64,000 nt of DNA from Spirogloea muscicola (taxonomy: Eukaryota; Streptophyta; Zygnematophyceae; Spirogloeales; Spirogloeaceae): positions 944,832 to 1,008,831 of the forward strand of contig WELB01000006.1 of NCBI GenBank assembly GCA_009602725.1. Direction: 5' to 3'. The first letter of the stretch is position 1. The number at the start of each line of letters is the position of its first letter. The position numbers were made by a program, and so were the translations under genes. A model generated the notes under the pieces. That model ran no database searches. It saw only the letters and a program-made list of their open reading frames with translations, and was not told the DNA's origin. Of this stretch, positions 46,494 to 57,816 are shown one piece after another.

Positions 46494-49400
46494 TTAGCAG
46501 GGAAGGGTCCAATCGATAGGATCGAGATTGTTCTGTATAAGGTGCTCGTTGATTACTGCAAAAGACCTGTTCTCTTCATCTGCAAGAAAATTGCAGGCAC
46601 TCTCATCAATAGATGCCAGCTTTATTTTTACTTAATCCTCAATGCTTCGCAAAAGGATGTCAAGAATGCTAGCCCAGGACCACAGAAGGCATACAAGGCT
46701 GCAGTGTCCCTGTGATCACCTGCAAAATTGTTCCTCGGATTGGCGGGCACTGGCTCCACAATGCACTTGTGCTTCTTGCCAGAGAGGTCCTTGACTTCAT
46801 GGTCAAACTCCTGCCAACAAGTACGGTAACAGCCAGGTATGGTCAGGGCCAGCAGGCCAAATTCATGACTGGGGTGTAAACTGTGTGTCAGTAAGGCCAC
46901 GTCAACACCAACAGAACCATTCACTTGATGCCAATTGTGCTTAATATCCTGCGAGAGTCATGCAGGCACACTTCATATTTATGCTGGGTAACACAACACT
47001 TGTACATTGTTGTCATATAGCGTAGGAGTGGCCACGGAGTCCATCCACCAATTCGCACGATTTCTTGTGCAGATCGCAGAGGAGGCACAGGACTGCATGT
47101 TGGGTCAAGACGAAGCCATTGGCATGAGACCTTGAATGTGTCTCGCACTATCCTGCTCTTGTGTGAGCCCCAAAAAGCAAAGGGGATACAGTCGTGGTTG
47201 TGTGCAACGGTCTCCAGGATAGCCCTGCAGAAGGGAAGCCATAGTTCCCTGTCGGTGCTGCCGTCTGTGTCTATCCTTAGCCAAGATGTCATTGCCATGT
47301 TGAGTAGGAGCACCCCCTGATGCATGGCACAAATTTTGTTGTGAGCCTTCCATGTGCATGTAAATTTCAAGAGAACATGGTCAAAGACCCCCTGTCTGCT
47401 TCCAACCACAATGTCAAGCCACCTATAAGCCACATGGATGTGATGGCACGCACGGACCAGACTAGGTGTCAGATGGTGGCTGCACTCGAACAACTTGCCT
47501 GTGAGGCCCACGGGGAAAGATCTCCAGAGGCAGGAACCCTCCACTCCCTTCCAAGCTCCAGCGTATGCAGTCTCAGTGCCTCAAGTATATAGTCCATGTC
47601 TTGGTCATACAAGGGGTCCAATCTGTACTGCGGATGCAATGATTGTGCCGAGCCAGACCCGCAGGGGAGTATATCAGTTTATGCCACATGTTTGAAGACC
47701 AAAGGTGTCCTGGTTGATGTCCTGGCTGACAAACTCGTGGACCCTTCTGTTGTTACAGTTCTGCTGGCCTTCTTGATGCAACTGGCTGAGGAGTGACAAC
47801 GTCCAAGCACTCGCTTTGACATGAAAACAGTGACTGGCAAAGGCCGTATGGTATAAATCAAAGAGAATGGCACACATAAATTAGACTCAGCAATGTGAGG
47901 TTAAGCAGACACTACCTCAGGATTGGAGAAGGCAAGGCCATCTGCATGATCCTCCTTTATCTGGGTCGTTGTCCTGTCAAGAGGAACTTGAGGTGTCAGT
48001 GAATGACCTGTAAGGCTAGACAAGCACACAAAGGTAGCTCTAGACGACATCGGAACAGTATGCACTGACTATATCCAGTTTCTCTTTGCTGCTTGTATGA
48101 CATACTGAGGGGGCCTCCTTTTCAAGGGTTGCTCAGAAGCGTCTGGGATACCCAATTATTACGGCGCGCACTTGTGACAAGGGGCATAATTCCAGAGCCC
48201 GGAAAATCTTCTCTTTCCTGCCAGATTAGAATCAGCCTATGGTCATTTTTCGTCCAACCCCGGGCTCAAGTCAGGATGCTTAATGATCTTGGTCGTCAAA
48301 ATGAGAGAGTGCTGTACAGCACGCTGCGAAGTGGTACAGCTATGGTCTTGGCAGGCAGCGCAATGGACCGCACTTCTTGCCTTGGAGTCACCTGCCCGCC
48401 ACGGGCCCATATCTCTTCAAGTTCTTGACTGATCTTGGCCAGTGCTGTTGTGTAGCCAGCTCGATGCTGCATTGCATGTCTCCAGTCCTTGGGAATCAAC
48501 TCCTCCAGTTGTGCTGGGTCGCAAGACGAGAGAAAGAGTTGTCCCCCACGATGACGACTGTTAGCATCTTGTTCATGTGAGGCTCTGTCCTCATCATGAT
48601 GGTTTGTCATCAGCATTGAGGAACTGCCTTCATTGTAGACGTTGTCAAGCGCAGACGACTCAGCCAGCTCACTAGAACATTGTCTAGGACAACCTTCCTG
48701 CTCCCCTCCTGATACCTCCATTGACAATTGCCAGGCCTTCCCTTCTAAGTGCAGTGGCAGTGCACTTGTTCCAGCTGCAGATGCCGTGGCTAGTCCACTA
48801 TCAGCATCTCCAATCTCGTTCGATGCTGTCCCCAGCTGCGAGGTCGCTGCCTCTGGGCCCACCGGTGACAATGCCTCTAACAGCGTGTCCTTCGTCGGCG
48901 CAGCTGCAGGGACGGCAGCAGGCTTGGCACCATCTATCAGCTCGTCACTAGAAGCGGGAAGGCGAGCTGGTTCTGTCCAGCCCGGGTTGCCCGAGAGAAA
49001 GACGCCGCCAGCGGCAGCATCTCCTCCTTGCGACGAGCCAAAGTGGCCCAGTCGCCAGGAGTCACCGGCGACAAACGACTGGAGGCGGGGTGGCATGGCT
49101 TCCAGCGACGACAGCTCCTCGATGCCCAGCAGGCCGATGCGGTTGCTGCACAGGTGCAGCCACAGGAGCTGCAGCAGCCCTTGCCTCTGTCTGACCGCAG
49201 AGGCCAGAACTTTAGCTCCAGCCTCCCCAATCTCATTCAGACTAAGCTCCAGGACCTGGAGCCTGTGATGTCCACAGAGAAGCAACAAATGTAAGCAGGA
49301 AGGGTGCATCCACATGGCTATTTGGCTCTCTGGCATGAAGATGTGCTCAGTAATTTATACAAACATTGTACTGAGATACTCAAGAATCAAGCAGACAATG

Positions 49401-50805
49401 ATGAGGCTCTCTTGCCCAGGGAGGAAGCTTACGGCAGGCCAGCTCCGATGGCCTCTGCGACAGAACTGGCTGCACTGTCCCCTAGCGCGTTGCCGTACAG
49501 ATACAGCGCCTGCTCACCGAAGTTGAACCCGTAAGCAGGGCAATCCAGAGTTCCAAAAGATTTCCATTGCAACAATCTACTTCAGAACTTGCACACTGCT
49601 GCTGCCTGTGCTGATTTTATCCAGGCATTATCAAGTCAAAACCAGAGACTTTAGAATCTGCCTTGTGACAAGCATCTAGTCAATGCAAGCTCCTACTGGG
49701 TGAAGCTCAAACCTCCGACTTGCCACTGCAAGACCTGCAAGGCCGGACGAGAGTCCAGCAAATCGAGAGCAGCAACCTGCTACCTTAGGCAGCCTCGACC
49801 TAGGAGCTCAGTGGCTGCTCCATGTGAGCCGGTGGACTTACCTTCAAGGACATGCTGGGAAGCAGACTCTCCATCAGCATAGCAACGTCGGCGTCCGACA
49901 AGCCATTGCAGGACATATTAAGGACCTGACAGATCGGAAGAGGAAAGACAACAGAGCGTTGCCAGGGTCAGCACAAGTACCATGAAATGCTGTGCCTTTG
50001 CTCTAGTCGACATGCACAGTGAGGAAGATAAGCCCATACAACTCACTCAAGAGATTAAGTGAAATGCTAATCCCATTCCCATGGCCCAGACTTTGAGACG
50101 GCTAAGTGCAGCACGTGGGCCCTCATCAGTCTCGCTTTCCAACCTGGGTACTCAAGGCTTCATGCGCATCTGCCGAAGTGCATGAAAATCTTTGCTGCAA
50201 TGCAGCTTTGCTTGTGGAAAGTCTCGAGCTGCGCCACAGACCTGCAGGGAGCGGTTGCGAGACAGTGCGTCGGCCAGCGGCTCGAGGAAGCCCGCCTTGG
50301 TGCCCGAGTACGTGCCAAAGTCATTACCCTGAACTCCGGGATACACACAGGCCAGAGCACCCAAAATGAGGCAAGGGCCGCGCAGTCGCCAGCGATCCGA
50401 AATCCTTTATGGGGTGCGGAGGACGACTTAGTTGCTCTAACATCTCGGACAGACATGTTACCGGCAGTCTCCATCGAGCCCGTCCGCTTCATGATCGTCA
50501 GCGACGGTCTCAACAACACCAGACACTGTCCACTCGACCGTATCAAGCGTTGCACGTCAAGCTTGGGCCAGCAGCTGAGCATGCTACGGAGTTGGTCGGT
50601 CACCAGGGCCAGAGTGCCGGACCTGGAGGTGCAGCGCTGTGAGGGTCTCGCTCTCAGCGATCGCCTCGCAGAGGTCGCGCCAGCGACAGACTGCCTCCTG
50701 CCAAAACCCGTCGTGGTCGCCGGTGCTCGTCTCGCGAGGCTCCAGACCCCCTTCGAGCGTTAGGCTGTCGCCAGCCCAGGCTGAGCTGCTCCGCCACAGC
50801 ACCAT
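46494..50805 (-). CDS. LRR protein fused to a uracil-DNA-glycosylase fold lacking catalytic residues
   Basis: Exons (-): 50805(?)-50623, 50328-50242, 49925-49842, 49509-49433, 49262-48374, 48207-48152, 47973-47916, 47627-47499, 47316-47131, 46810-46720, 46579-46494; phases close from 50623 onward. The first exons each encode one ribonuclease-inhibitor-type LRR (ALSRNRSLQ/VLNMSCNGLSDADV/ALYLYGNALGDSAA/LQVLELSLNEIGEAGAKVLA). The 889-bp exon carries the last LRRs, an Ala/Ser/acidic linker and the UNG N-terminus (LIPKDWRHAMQHRAGY...). Then follow IFRALELCPLSQVRAVIIG, GTTTQIKEDHADGLAFS, GDLSPWASQGVLLLN, FAFWGSHKSRI, KCIVEPVPANPRNNFAG and NNLDPIDW. The motifs replace GQDPYHG and HPSPLS. One intron (after 47499) is GC-AG. 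The N-terminus is uncertain and may extend toward 50950; ATG 50805 is provisional. Confidence 0.8.
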
Positions 50806-51069
50806 GAGCGGGAAGAGCTTGTAGCGGAGGTCGACCGCCGTCTGCGAGCTCCACGTTGCGGCAGAGCATCAGCCCCATGGCCGTCTCCGAGCAAGACTCG
50901 TACGCACGGACGTTGGCGTCAGCTCATCAGAGCACGTCAGACAGTCCAAGAGGTGCGCGCGACGCACCGCATAGCCGGATCGGAGCGTCTGCAGGGCCTC
51001 GGCCAGCGCAGCTTGGGCCTTGGCCGGCGGCAGCGCGTCGGCGGCGGCGTCGGCGGCGGCGGCGGCGGC

Positions 51070-51553
51070 GAGGACGAGAAGAAGCCCGCTGGCGATCAGA
51101 GCCAAAGCCACATCAATCTCAAGGTCAAGTCCCAGGTAAAACACTGCTGCCCCGTCCTTGGGAGAGCGTTCCGCTGCAACTGCAGTGGCAGTGTTGGTGG
51201 CTCCTCGCTGGCTCACTGGATGCCAGTCAAACCCTACAACAACCTGGGTGTGCGCTAGTTGCATCTGGCAGCCACCCGTGCCGCATATCTGGTAGGCTAG
51301 TAGCGACTCTTGACATACTCGCTTGGTATTTCCGGTCTTCAGATTGCTGCTCTTGGATGTGCTACCCTGTTGGACTGACTACATAGCTTCAATTGAAGTG
51401 CAGGATGGATCGGAGGTCTTTTTCCGCATCAAGTCTACTGCCACCTTCAAGAAACTCATGACAACCTACTGCGATAGGCAGAGTGTAGCGATGGATTCGA
51501 TTGCTTTCCTGTTTGACGGAAGGCGCCTTCGAGCAGAACAAACTCCCTCTGAG
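51070..51553 (+). CDS. SUMO: SUMO (small ubiquitin-like modifier), both ends missing
   Basis: A ubiquitin-fold modifier conjugated to lysines of nuclear proteins. Two phase-matched exons: up to 51135 ([22 protein letters not shown] in two parts, preceded by a Gly run) and 51404-51553 ([48 protein letters not shown]). These match SUMO residues from the flexible N-terminus to about 20 residues before the Gly-Gly end. No in-frame ATG is seen upstream, where the frame runs through a GGC repeat, so an indel or an upstream exon is likely. The last exon (acidic loop and di-Gly) is absent before the N at 51757 and was probably lost there. The 5' region overlaps the 5' region of the LRR-UNG gene head to head. 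Confidence 0.85.
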
Positions 51554-51756
51554 GTGTGTTTTCTGAATTGTTTTAGTCTGTCATTGAGCACTGTGTCCAG
51601 GTGTCTCTAGTCCTGCACCAAAAACTGCTTGCTTAGACAGTTGCAGTCTACTTCCCATATTCCCGTGTTTTGATATGTAGACCTGAGCATCTGTCGATGA
51701 AGCCCAAATTGTCCTGTTGGCTGAGCTAACTTCCATTTGTATGGTTGAATTGTTAC

Positions 51757-51757
51757 N
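51757..51757. other. Single N, probable collapsed gap
   Basis: To its left SUMO lacks its last exon; to its right SEC13 begins abruptly at about residue 100. Both losses at one point indicate a gap of unknown length written as one N. Confidence 0.7.
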
Positions 51758-52944
51758 GGGCCGGTGTGGCAGGTGGCCTGGGCGCACCCGCGCTTCGGCG
51801 CGCTCCTGGCGTCCGCCTCGTACGACCGCCGCGTCGTGCTGTGGAAGGAGGCCGCGCCCGGCCAGTGGACGCAGGCCCAGGTCCGCCGCCGCCGCCGCTG
51901 CCGCGCTGGCGGCTTTCGTCACGCCGCCCGCCGCCGGCTTGGTTCTCGACGAGGACCCACATCCACGATTCGATCCACACTGGTTAGAATGTGCGACTCA
52001 GCCTGAGATACTGAATGCCAAGCTTGGTCCGCCATGGCCCTCCTGCAGGTGTTCCAGGAGCACGATGCGAGCGTGAACGGCATCGACTGGGCGCCGCCGG
52101 AGCTGGGCCTCTGCCTCGCCGCCGCCTCGTCCGACGGCTCCATCTCCGTGCTCACCGCCCGGCCGGACGGCGGCTGGGACCGCGCCAAGATCTCCCAGGC
52201 GCACCCCGTCGGCGTCACCTCCGTGTCCTGGGCGCCCGCCGCCGCGCCCGGGTCCCTCATCGGCGCCCCCGCCTCCACGCCCGTCCAGAAGTTCGCCTCC
52301 GGCGGCTGCGACAACACCGTCCGGTGAGCGAGCGGGCCAACACCTGATCCTCTCCGCCACTCCCTCGTGGCTCGTGCGACGGCTTGCGGCGAACATGGGA
52401 CCCTCCAATGAGAGCCGGTCGTGGAGGCTGGCGACGTTGCTCCATGTTCTTTGGTGCAGCGTACTCATGCTCTGCCCCAATGCAGGGTGTGGAAGCTCTC
52501 GGATGGGAGCTGGAAGATGGACTGCTTCCCGCCGCTGACCAAGCATACGGACTGGGTGCGCGATGTCGCGTGGGCGCCCAACCTTGGCCTGCCTAAGAAC
52601 ACCATCGCCAGCGCTTCGCAGGACGGCACCGTTGTCATTTGGACCCAGGTAAGGCTACAGCTGTGCGATTCAAGTATCTGTGCAATGCTCGGATGTGAGT
52701 CAGCAGCGGGCTCTGTCGCTCTGTCCTCACCACAGTTCTCTATGCCACCGTCTACTATGCTTGTCAGGGCAAGGAGGGCGATCAGTGGGTCCCGATCCTG
52801 CTGCACGACTTCAAGACACCGGTGTGGCGCATCAGCTGGTCACTCACGGGCAACATCCTCGCGGTCGCGGACGCGAGCAATGCTGTCACGCTTTGGAAGG
52901 AGGCTCTTGACGGCGAGTGGGGCCAGGTCACAACGGTCACCTGA
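51758..52944 (+). CDS. SEC13: SEC13 (COPII coat / nuclear pore WD40 protein), 5' end missing
   Basis: A seven-bladed (six plus donated) WD40 propeller that forms the COPII outer coat with SEC31 and is also part of the Nup84/Nup107 complex. Exons: 51758-51880, 52049-52323, 52486-52648, 52768-52944 (phases close). Signatures: [109 protein letters not shown]. The first one to two WD repeats are missing at the single-N gap. Introns start GTCCGC, GTGAGC and GTAAGG. Convergent with the PPR-SMR gene, about 350 bp apart. Confidence 0.93.
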
Positions 52945-53291
52945 GTCTGCTGTAGTAGCAGGTCTTCCATGAGAGTCAAACTCATTCTGCAGCCGGAGCT
53001 TGAACAAGCCCACATGTCATAGGATGCGCCAGATCCAGCCTGGCCTGTGAGGGCCCTGCTAGTGTGTCCGCACTTGTCTTTACACTGGGAGGAGCCAATG
53101 GCGCAGCTATGACCAATGTTGATATAGGCACTGGTGACTAGCGCGTGGTACTCGCTTGCCACTGTTGATGAGCAAGCACCCTAGTTGGCCTGTGCAGCCT
53201 GCAAAGCTCTGTCAAGCAGGTGTAACCTGAGACGGCTTCCTGTGGTAACCTGAGACGTACACACTTTTCACAATGGCCCATGTTGGGGGCG

Positions 53292-56200
53292 CTAGGGGGC
53301 ATTTGTTACGACTCTACTGCGCTGCCTAAGATCCGCAAGCATTGGGAGCTTGGCGCCGCAACCACCATCTTTCTCTGCGCATTTGCGCCGGCTGCTGTCC
53401 CACACCTTCCCACACCCGCACTGCTTCCTGTACTTGCCGTCATCGCCAAGTACAAGCGCACCGAGCGCCGGCCCTGTATGAGCTGCTCCACCTTCGCTGA
53501 CTCCCGCAGCTGCATGCATGCTTGCTGAAATGGGGCCTTGCTCATCGGCCTCCGAAAGTGAGACCAACGCTTCTTCTTCGAGCTCTTCCATGGCGTCCGG
53601 GTGCTCAGTGGCCTCAGCGGCCTCAGAGGCCTCCATCTTGCTCGAATCCCCCACATTGCTGTCTATAGTGGGCAGCGCAGTGCTGCCCTCGCCATCCTGC
53701 GCCTGCTCGATCCTGTGAAGCCATGAGTAGTCGTTCCTGAGGACAAGCTTATCCGCGGTCTCTTCCTCTTGCAACCACTTGCTGACGGCTGATGCCGGAG
53801 CCGTGAATGTGCCCGGCGAGTCAGCTTCCGTGAATGGGGCTCCGAGATTGCACAGTTCTGCAGCTGCAATGGTCGGTGGGTGGCATGTACAGTTCAGCAA
53901 GGGTATGAGAGATGCAACAACTTGTTTCACAAGTCCTAAGAGATGCCTTAAGATGATCATATGCTTATCCGTGAAGATCAATGGTCGTCCAACCAGTACC
54001 ATGATTAGCACAAAGCCACAGAAGACCCACAGAAGACATAAAGAAGACACAGAGACTGAAGCACGGAGCACGTAGGCACGGGCAACAAAAACAGCCAAGC
54101 TGCATGGCTGCCGTGCGTGACAACAGCAAGTGCGAGCAGGTCATCGCGTTGCTAGTCAGACCAAGTAGCACAAACGAGCCACAGAGGTGCGAGTGTACCA
54201 ACTGCAGCTCGAAGGGGACCCACAGCACCACCTTGCACAGGCTTGCCCTTGCCTGTGCTGATCTCTAGCAACTCTGGCAGGTCACTTTGCCCACGCAAGG
54301 AGCGGAGCCAATTGTAGATAGCCACACGGCCTGCCCCAGTCGATAAGGAAGCCAGCCTCAAGTAGTGCACACCTGCGACCATGGACTTTGAGTGCTATGT
54401 CAAGTCGCTTTATCTTGCAGATTAATTGTTAAGAAGCAGAAAGCAACACATATCAGACAACCATCCATGTAACGAAGACCATGACATGTAGACGCACCAG
54501 CATCAAGATAAGCAAGCAGGTGTTGCGATCTGTGCATTGAAAATCAATTGGTCCTGTTGCATCGTGCTAATTATTGTGCTGACGCAGTAATTTCGAAATC
54601 TTTCAGCAGATACCTTGATCATCAAGCTGGGCAAAGATGCCGGACTCCAGTCCTTGACTGAGCAGGTGCTCTGCTCGTTTCCGCAGGCCAAGGTGCCAGA
54701 GGGCATCCAAGGTGGAGTTCAGCAGAGGCAGAACACTACCGCCATCGACAAGATCCACAATCTGTGCCAGCAGCTGAGTGCTGCTGGTGCCCTCCTCTGA
54801 GGAGGATGTCAGGTATTCATGAAGGTCGGCCGATAGTCGCTTGATGCAAGAGAGGACATGGAGACAGTCCTTGCCCGTCCTACAGAGTGACAGCGACCAC
54901 AGCAGGCACTGCAGAATGAAATAGTCGTTGACGCCAACATCCTGCACCAGAAGACATCAGCATAGCAAGTCAAATTGCAGCAATAAGAGTGCTATCAAAA
55001 GTGCAGTTCTCTATGCCTTTCCTTTCGTAAAGTCCTTATAAGTCCAGGATCTGTCGCAGTTGACTTCACGGATGTCCAAACATAACGAGCACAGGCTGTA
55101 AGAGCCCAACACCTGTGAAAGGCTCGAAACAAGTTCCTTGATGGAGTCGAATCTGTAAGCCCTGGCATAGCCACGCACAATGACTGCGTACAGGGCTCCA
55201 TCAGGTGCAGCTCCAAGTGCCGCGAGGCTTCGCAGCGCTCGACCTACATCTGCATCAGGTGCCAAGGATATGTGCTGAACGTGGACATTAATATGAGCAA
55301 TCCCAGTTAACCGATACTTCCCTTGTCCAAAATAGCATGTAATTGTATACCCCTAAAACCAAAGGCCTGTAACCCCTGATCCCTATTCTGGATCTTTAGT
55401 TGGAGAACCACACTGCTGACCTGGCCTTACGCAAAGCTGGTGAGAGGTACATAAATCACAGAGGCACAAACTTGCACAACTGAGACACAGCAGGTATGTC
55501 ATGAGCGTGCTGCTCTCACTGTGCACTCCTGTTACATAGCCATTGCGAGTCATTGCTACAAATACCACCAACAGGCGCAAGGACTGCTTTGCAATGCATG
55601 AAGCTTTTCTAGCCAGAAGCTAGTACCTGCAGGCCGACCGGCCTCTGCATACAGGCCCGCAAGGGCCCTGTAGGTGCCATCGTTGGGCTTGACCTCCTTA
55701 TCCAGCATCTGCTCGTAGAGCGCAAATGCCTTCTCCAGGTCTCCCTTCTTGACCAACAACCGCAGCGCAGAATTGTAGATGACCACATCACCCCTGACTT
55801 TGAGTTTACTCATGTGCTCCAGGAGGGAGACGGCTTCCTCCGACCTGCCTTGCTTCTCAAAGGCGTGGAAGAGGATGTTAAAGGTCACATGGTTGGGCTT
55901 GACGCCAGCAGCCTTCAAAACCAGCACAGTGCTCTTGTCAGTCTGGGCGTCCATAAATGGCTTTTTCTGCTGATTGGACTGCCTCCATAGGCACCTGGGC
56001 ACTTGAAGCGCCTGCTATACAGATGTATTTACTGAAGCACAAAAGAAGAACGTGCTAGCAGCTTAGCTGGTTGGGCAGGCTTGCTCATCTGATAATCGCT
56101 AACCAGAGACACTGAACAGGAGACTTGACGTACCAGCATCTCGTTGAAGACACGGCTGGCCTGGTGTGTCATGCCCTGCTTGCCAAAGATGTTGATCATG

Positions 56201-57793
56201 GTGTTGAAAGCGATGGTGTTGGGCAGGATCCCTGCCGCCTGCATTTCCCTGAAGGTGGACGTGGCCGCCTTTGGTCGGCCTGCTTTGCCGTACATGTGCA
56301 CCGCCGAACTGCCACCAAGGTGCACAGGTCAGATTGATCTGAGGTCAGGCATTGCACCACCGAAGTATGATCTTTAGCTTGGAGAGCAAGCGAGCCCAAC
56401 ATTCCCCACTCCTTCGTTTGGAAGGTTGTTTCACCTGTATAGGATCACGTCAGGCTTCCAACCAACACGCTTCATCTCTTCAAACAGCCGGAGAGCCTCC
56501 TTGTGCATGCCGGCCATGCCATATGCCGTTGCAGCCGCGGTGTATGTGACCTGGTCTGGCACTAGCCCTGTACACTGCAAAGCTGACGATAGCAACGAAG
56601 GTAAGGGGATGAAGGTGCCCAATCAATCTCATATGGCAACTGGCAGGCATGGTAACAGCAGCGTTTGTCTGCTCGGATCCAGGTGTGTCAAGTACTTCTC
56701 ATGGTGCCGCAGGCAGATCAAACCATGTAGAGTCAAGAGGTTCACTGCAAAGGGCAGCTCATAGGAAGCAATGGTTGGTGCAAAGGAGATGAAGGCAAGC
56801 CACGATGGCACAACAAGACTGACTCAATACCTGCATATGCTGGAACCAATCAATCGCGGACCTGGGCTGGCCAGCCCGGCTGGCTGCTGTCATCAGCGTG
56901 GCATACGTCACATTGTCTGGTTCGCAGTTATCCTCGACCATCTCCTTCAAAAGCTGAGGAAAGAGGAAGCATACCCACACTAATATCTACACTCAGGGCA
57001 GCTTCGCTTCCACGACCTACCGGAAGTTCGATGCAGCTAGCATATTGGACATTTTCAAAGCCTCCTGCAGGTTCTTAGAGCATCATGTCACTGTAATGGC
57101 TTGCTTGACCTCGCTCGAGGACCAGTCATTGTCGATCGCTGGAGTGCGAGCTACCAGCCTTATCTTCAAAGGTGCTTGAATGCTCAACGAACTGGATGCG
57201 ACATGTAGAAGAGAGCGGCTGCAACTGCGATGCTGCACGCGAGGTGGCCGATAGAGGCAAGGTGGAGCACCTCTTCCGCAGCAACGAGCTGCCGGGCTCG
57301 GCACAGGCTGCGCATGACGAAGTTGTAGAGGTACGTGGAGGGCTCGTAGCTCGGCTGCTGCTTCATCCAGGCCAGGAGCTGCAGCGCCTGCACGTGGTCG
57401 TCCTGCTCCTTGATCACCAGCGCCATGTCCTGGCTGCTGATGGCGTCCCGGAAGGGCGCCAGCGACCTGGGGCACACCGGGGGAATGTGGCTGTCTGGCG
57501 GAGGCTCGCCAGGAGCAGTGGCGCTCGCCGCCGCCATTGGCGCTCCGCCGCGAGGCAGCGGAGGTCCAACGAGAGGCAAAAGGCGGCAGCAGCGGTGGCG
57601 GCGGCGGCGGCGGCGAGCACCTCAGGAGGTCGTCCAGGGATGTGCTGCTCCTGGAGGCCTTGAGGATCGCCTGCAGGCGCTTGTTCGGCCTGCCGCTGGT
57701 GCTGCTCACGGTGGGGAGGGCAAGCAGTCGGTGCGTGCAAACCAAAACCAAGTGGTCATAGGAGAGGTCCGCCACCGTAGACGAGCTCGACAT
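53292..57793 (-). CDS. PPR-SMR protein, probably organellar
   Basis: A pentatricopeptide-repeat protein with a C-terminal Smr domain; plant relatives act in chloroplast RNA metabolism or signalling. Exons (-): 57793-57621, 57523-57271, 56953-56831, 56574-56435, 56308-56134, 55966-55627, 55249-55113, 54941-54614, 54372-54199, 53857-53292 (802 aa, phases close). The N-terminus is Ser/Arg-rich, transit-like. PPRs follow from TYLYNFVMRSLCRARQLVAA through VTYATLMTAASRAG, VTYTAAATAYGMAG, AFNTMINIFGKQG, TFNILFHAFEKQG and IYNSALRLLVKKG. The Smr domain starts VHYLRLASLSTGAGRVAIY and has LEISTGKGKP and LGAPFTEADSPGTF...VSKWL. After it comes an acidic linker and a Cys-rich end (CGCGKVWDSSRRKC...GGCGAK) that could bind zinc, which is unusual for this family. 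Confidence 0.88.
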
Positions 57794-57816
57794 AGCTGAG
57801 AGCGCCTCTAGAGACG

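Noticed and set aside
47974-48151. Micro-exon that could restore the GQDPY motif of the UNG domain
   Set aside because: I searched the intron for an acceptor-coding-donor triple giving an acidic motif and found none. Direct splicing already gives the canonical spacing of 17 residues.
50869-51264. Minus-strand ORF with an apparent membrane helix ([16 protein letters not shown]) as N-terminus of LRR-UNG
   Set aside because: The hydrophobic part is antisense to the SUMO exon encoding [10 protein letters not shown], so I do not count it as a membrane segment.
57021-57064. 44-bp exon (EALKMSNMLAASNF) in the PPR-SMR gene
   Set aside because: It would leave the wrong phase for the next exon. Joining 57271 directly to 56953 gives a perfect 35-residue PPR.
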